Origin: Cladocopium goreaui
Taxonomy: Eukaryota; Sar; Dinophyceae; Suessiales; Symbiodiniaceae
DNA length: 64,000 bases
Reading direction: 5' to 3'
Assembly: GCA_947184155.2 (NCBI GenBank)
Contig: CAMXCT020002001.1
Coordinates: 185,001-249,000 of the forward strand
Position numbers and translations under genes: made by a program
Notes under the pieces: generated by a model
Seen by the model: the letters and a program-made list of their open reading frames with translations, nothing else
Told to the model about the DNA's origin: nothing
Database searches by the model: none
In this document: positions 60,176 to 64,000 of the stretch, in pieces
How positions within the stretch are numbered: position 1 is the stretch's first letter
How the letters are laid out: every line of letters begins with the position of its first letter

Positions 60176-60280
60176 TACCCTCTGGTTGTGACTAACATAG
60201 CCAGGCTATAGATGGCCCATAGAAATAGATGGTTTACCTCTGAAACATGGTGATTTTCCATGGCGAACTGTTAGTCATAA
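60176..60280. mobile_element. Pal-A element
   Basis: TACCCTCTGGTTGTGAC to CATAACCAGATGGTA, with CCCATAGAAATAGATGG and GGCGAACTGTTAG variants. Confidence 0.85.
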
Positions 60281-60362
60281 CCAGATGGTAGGATGAGTTT
60301 CTACACATCCAGTTGATGACCATCCATTCGAAAAGCGTCGAAATGAAACATCGAGGAGTCAC

Positions 60363-60410
60363 CAGTTCCTGCCATTCACTGCGGTACTCGGAGTCCAACT
60401 TCCTCAAGGC
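60363..60410 (-). CDS. Exon of 16 codons
   Basis: Acceptor GTGGTTTTCGAG, frame ALRKLDSEYRSEWQEL, donor GAACTG|GTGACT. The frame stays open further (TPRCFISTLFEWMVINW), so the exon may be longer. Confidence 0.5.
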
Positions 60411-60445
60411 CTCGAAAACCACAGGATGTTTTCATGGGCCAAGTG

Positions 60446-60652
60446 ATGGGGCCTTACGTTGCTTTATAAACCATGAAATAAGGCTCATGAATACCATGGA
60501 ATTATATGGTTATCATCTACCATAAAATGGGAGTTTATAAACCATCAACCATATATTAATTATATGTTCGTTTTATCTACCATTTTTACCCTAGTGTTTT
60601 TTAGCCACTGAAATAAGGCAACTGAACGCTATCTTGGGGGCCCCATCCTGCA
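60446..60652. mobile_element. Pal-C element (C3), long
   Basis: GATGGGGCCTTACGTTGC to TTGGGGGCCCCATCCTGC, with a duplicated TTTATAAACCAT... core. Confidence 0.7.
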
Positions 60653-60750
60653 TGTTTACGCAGTTTTTGTTGGGGTGTTGATTTGCAGCTGATTGGTAAC
60701 GAAAAAAACGTTTGAATCTACCAAAGCCAGGTTTATTGTTTATTGATGTT

Positions 60751-60854
60751 TACCCTCTGGTGAACTAACATAGCAATGGAAAATCACCATTTTTAATGGG
60801 AAAATCCACTATAAATGATCATTTTCAATTGCTATGTTAGTTCACCAGAGGGTA
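60751..60854. mobile_element. Pal-A element
   Basis: TACCCTCTGGTGAACTAAC to GTTCACCAGAGGGTA. Matching changes in both arms (GGTGAAC/GTTCACC). Confidence 0.9.
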
Positions 60855-61059
60855 TCGGTTTCAAGTTCAAACACTTTCTGTTGACCCATTGACTTGATGG
60901 AAGATTCCCCTTTGTAGATGAATGGGTGACTCCTGTTTTTTGCATCATTTGCATGCAGAAATTATTTGTACTTCCAGCAACACCCAAGAAGATAGAAAAA
61001 TGACAAGTTATTTGATGTTATTTGCCACTGTACAATAATATGATATAATATGGGTGAAC

Positions 61060-61312
61060 AACCTTTATTGGGATTGCTATAACCATGATATTTTGTGACT
61101 ATCCCCAAAGTTTTTTCGTGATAAGCGGACTCTTTCAGCTGGAAACTGACAAGTCCAGGACCTACAGCCCTTTGTGGAACACTTTTGGCACCGATATGGA
61201 GTTTCCACCTTCCACCTGTGGAATGTAGATGTTTGTAGTAGGCCCAGTAGGCTTCCCTGTTGGATATGGGTTCCCCCCACCTTTCGAAGTTGAAAAAATA
61301 AGGCTGAGACAT
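61060..61312 (-). CDS. Longest coding-like minus island, frame uncertain
   Basis: One minus frame reads SQPYFFNFERWGEPISNREA, then YWAYYKHLHSTGGRWKLHIG, then LKESAYHEKTLGIVTKYHGY. A second minus frame (KGGGNPYPTGKPTGPTTNIY) is open over the same part. The plus frame (EVEKIRLRHAKTRFLALQNP) is a weaker rival. No family recognised. Confidence 0.4.
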
Positions 61313-61508
61313 GCTAAGACTCGTTTTCTGGCACTACAGAATCCATCTACAGTAGGGTCTAGAATAGCCAAACTGGGCATAAGCCTTGTTGTTTCTCGGA
61401 ATATTCTGTTGTGACAACTGGAGATGAAACCAGAAAAACTGAACAGAATTGCACCACCAAACTCATGTGTGATGGTTGACCACAATACATCCCTATACCC
61501 TTGACACT

Positions 61509-61636
61509 TACAATGTGCCCCCCCCCCGTTATAAGTTGGTTTATAAACCCCAGTAACTATAGTTATAAGTACCATAAACTATAGTTATTGGAGTTATGTT
61601 CACCAACTTAGCTATCGTTCGGGGGCCCACTTTGTA
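61509..61636. mobile_element. Pal-B/E-type element (B18)
   Basis: TACAATGTGCCCCCCCCC to GGGGGCCCACTTTGTA, with CTATCGTTCGGGGGC at right. Confidence 0.85.
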
Positions 61637-62237
61637 CCAGATCAAATTGACATCAATATGTTCAAGACCAACTGAAACCAGCCTATCTCAAGACAACATT
61701 CGTTTCTCGAGATAGCCTACTCCAAGTGCTAAAAGTGTCAACTTTTCACCCACATAGGTACCATCTACCTATGGGCGAATTATACATAATTACACATTAC
61801 ATATATATATATAGTGTTGTTGATCAATAGCCATTGCTTAACCTAGATTGTCCACTATATCCCAGAAAACAATGTTCACGGAATATGTGTCCGTGAAAAA
61901 GCCTGAAAATCAAACTGGCTTGCTGCACTGGCAGCTCTTCATGGGATGTCAAAACTTTCTTGAAACACCCGTTATTTATAGTTCCAACTAGTTCAGAAAT
62001 CGTTACGATTTAATAGCAGTTTGAGTGTTTCCAACTTCCGTTTTTGTTGAGCAAGAAGTTTTAGTCCTGGAAACTCCTGATTGACTCAAAAAATTGGGAT
62101 GGGATTGCTATATAGATAGATTGCCCCCCAAAAAAACAATACACATTGTCTATCATTGTCTGTCTTAAGCAGCCAATCCCATAGGATGGGATGCTAAGAA
62201 CGGCCTAAGATTTAGAATGATTTAACTCAGACAATAA
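61637..62237. other. No gene seen
   Basis: AT-rich, with a short ATATATATATA run near 61804. No exon-like island. Confidence 0.4.
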
Positions 62238-62371
62238 GGGCCCCCAGTGATGTTTGCTGGTTTATAAACCATGAAATAGCCACCATTAACTAGTTGGTTA
62301 TATCTACCATAAACCATTAAACCACTTTTAAGGCAACTGAACGCGAGCTCGACTGGGGGCCCCATCCTGGT
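62238..62371. mobile_element. Pal-C element (C4)
   Basis: GGGCCCCCAGTGATGTTTGC to GACTGGGGGCCCCATCCTGG. Confidence 0.8.
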
Positions 62372-62574
62372 TTTACTGCAGATCACAGTTCTATGGATCC
62401 AGTTTTGGGGATTTCCCCTGTGGGTAAAACAGATATTTGCAAAGTGAGCCATAAAAAATAAGCCTATAAATAATCATCCTGGAGTTCCTGGAGTAGATAG
62501 GATATGGGATGTTCAAAGATATTCCCATTTTAGTGAGTTTAAAAAAAAAAAAAACTGCCACATTCATCATATTC

Positions 62575-62695
62575 TAATGTGGGTAAACCATTTTCATAAA
62601 CCGTCCCCCAGTCATCACCATTTTAATAGGTGGTATGGTTACCATGCCCAGTCATGGGTGGTTTATGACATTGTTTTACCCACATTAACAATTTA
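62575..62695. mobile_element. Palindromic repeat N (copy 2)
   Basis: TAATGTGGGTAAACC and GTTTTACCCACATTA ends; GGTATGGTTACCATG centre. Confidence 0.75.
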
Positions 62696-62701
62696 ATATC
62701 C

Positions 62702-62828
62702 TCCAGGATGGGGCCCCCAAGCTGGCGTTCAGTTGAGATATTTCTGTGGCTGAATTATATGTTTTATGGTACATATAAGATGATATAACTATAGTTAATG
62801 GGGTTTTAATAAACCAAAAAAAACATCA
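62702..62828. mobile_element. Pal-C element (C5), right end lost
   Basis: CCAGGATGGGGCCCCC, then CTGGCGTTCAGTTGAG and the shared core to TAATAAACC. Confidence 0.75.
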
Positions 62829-62867
62829 CCCTTGCTTTGAGTGAGGAAAACGCCCGGAGTCGCTCAC

Positions 62868-62931
62868 CTTCCGCTGCTCACTGATGCTCTCTTTCACTTC
62901 CTGCACCACGGCGGTGCGGCACCGAGGGTGT
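62868..62931 (-). CDS. Exon, charged helix, canonical borders
   Basis: Acceptor CACCTGGGTCAG, frame HPRCRTAVVQEVKESISEQR then K, donor CGGAAG|GTGAGC. It is the most upstream of the well-bordered minus exons in this window. Function unknown. Confidence 0.55.
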
Positions 62932-62991
62932 CTGACCCAGGTGTTGGGAGTTGATGGAAAATTTCATGGCAATATGGGATTGCATTGCATT

Positions 62992-63109
62992 TACCAACTG
63001 GTTATTTAACATAGCCATGGAAAATCCCTTATAAATGAAGGTTTTAATGGGAACATCATCTATAAATGGGCCATTTTTACCCATGGCTATGTTAAATAAC
63101 CAGAGGGTA
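62992..63109. mobile_element. Pal-A element (TTATTTAAC subtype)
   Basis: TACCAACTGGTTATTTAAC to GTTAAATAACCAGAGGGTA, an inverted near copy of 26447-26561. Confidence 0.9.
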
Positions 63110-63264
63110 AATGCATTTGACGGAAAATACTGGGGTTTGACAGAATTCACCAGAATTTCATGGGAGTTAATGAAAAACCAATGAGATTTAGTTAGTTTAA
63201 TGCAAATTCATGGGAATGAACAGGATTCAAAGCGAACTAATGGGAGCTACTGGGATTTATTGAT

Positions 63265-63387
63265 ATTGGTGCCCCGCCTTAGCTGTTGGGGCTATGGTAA
63301 TATGGTAGATATTAACGGTAGAAACACAAAGTCAATACTTGCATGGGTGAACATATCAACAAACTCAAACGTTTAGCACCACCTTGT
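63265..63387. mobile_element. Pal-B-like element, diverged (B19)
   Basis: TTGGTGCCCCGCCTTAGC to AACGTTTAGCACCACCTTGTA. Confidence 0.6.
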
Positions 63388-63587
63388 ACTAAATTGACTC
63401 GAAATGGGTGTTGAAGCACCAACATGAGGATTGATTTACAGGAATTTATGGGATATTCACCAGTTTGCAAAAAACATCCAGGTATGTTTTGGGGGTCATG
63501 GGTCCCCATCAGAATGTGGTCTAAGCCTTTGGGAATCTGACCTCGAATAAGATTCTCTGACCTGTCTACGATTAAAACTCAAATGTT

Positions 63588-63736
63588 TCAATCAATGGCC
63601 ATTTCAGGATCCTAAATTGGAGGTACCTACCATATATAAGGCCTATATAAGGCCTATGTACGGGAATATCCCCACAAAATGTGGCCTTATATATGGTAGG
63701 TACCTCCATTTTAGGATCCTGAAATTCCCATTGATT
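63588..63736. mobile_element. Pal-L element (L4), cleanest copy
   Basis: TTTCAGGATCCTAAATTGG then AGGTACCTACCATATATAAG. Mirrored by ATATATGGTAGGTACCTCC and ATTTTAGGATCCTGAAATT. The arms exceed 40 bp. Confidence 0.9.
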
Positions 63737-64000
63737 CAAGTATATCTAAGTCATATTGATCAACATGTTCAGCCAAATTAGTCGGTGATTCTATTCAAAT
63801 CCCTCTTGAAATTGTTTTCGCTTTCGTTGGGAAATCATGCTGAAATCAAAATCCGTGCTGGATACGGATGATCATCGCACACTATGGATACTATAATCAT
63901 CTATAACCAAAGTTCACTGACACACACACAAGAAATCACAAATACACAGTGTTCAAAACTTTCTGTCATTCCAGCGTGTTTGTTAGTTCGTAGGGCGTGG

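Overview
This window looks like nuclear DNA of an intron-rich protist, most likely a dinoflagellate. There is no long intact gene, no operon, no rRNA or tRNA gene that I recognise, and no virus or bacterial cassette. Coding-like sequence occurs as GC-richer islands of about 35-350 bp in an AT-richer background. Many islands have plausible GT...AG splice borders, and most of the convincing ones lie on the minus strand. One minus-strand island (about 15906-16253) carries a FEWP...FDGC..GL pattern that I associate, from memory only, with multicopy retroelement-like proteins of Symbiodiniaceae. Degenerate TTTAGGG-like DNA is also present. The assignment is an inference; I saw no trans-spliced leader relic.

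The main feature is a very dense load of short palindromic (MITE-like) elements, about 95-150 bp each. I count roughly 110 copies in a dozen families, named here Pal-A to Pal-Q. Pal-A ends in TACCCTCTGGTAAACTAAC. Pal-B, Pal-C and Pal-E share one core but carry different 14-17 nt ends. Pal-D ends in CTGGTTGGTGG. Pal-F starts ACAGTTAAGGCC, Pal-G GGATTGGTTTAAGG, Pal-H TTAGATGGGCCATGG and Pal-I CTGGGTAAATTATAATA. J, K, L, M, N, P and Q are smaller groups. Because the ends are inverted repeats, several families show GT near one end and AG near the other on either strand.

In at least two places (24236-24346 and 15391-15526) a Pal-G palindrome is most of a short predicted GT...AG intron, and the coding-like flanks join in frame when it is removed. 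A Pal-B remnant (45221-45267) and a Pal-A copy (33245-33333) give similar but weaker cases. The main hypothesis is therefore that these elements are introner-like: they carry splice sites and make or occupy introns. RNA data are needed to confirm it.

Layout. 1-5000: a Pal-A element apparently inflated to 3.55 kb by GC-rich arrays and minisatellites. 5000-45500: minus-strand exon islands between palindromes, the retroelement-like fragment at 15.9-16.7 kb, and three abutting arrays at 41.9-42.6 kb. 46.0-48.15 kb: a higher-order tandem array running into a heptamer satellite. 48-57 kb: more exon islands and palindromes. 57.4-58.8 kb: telomere-like, purine-rich and GCGTTG arrays. 58.8-64 kb: more palindromes and minus-strand exons. 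Many minus-strand islands encode charged, helix-prone peptides, so they may be exons of one or a few very long coiled-coil-type genes read right to left. Exon coordinates are predictions made by eye.
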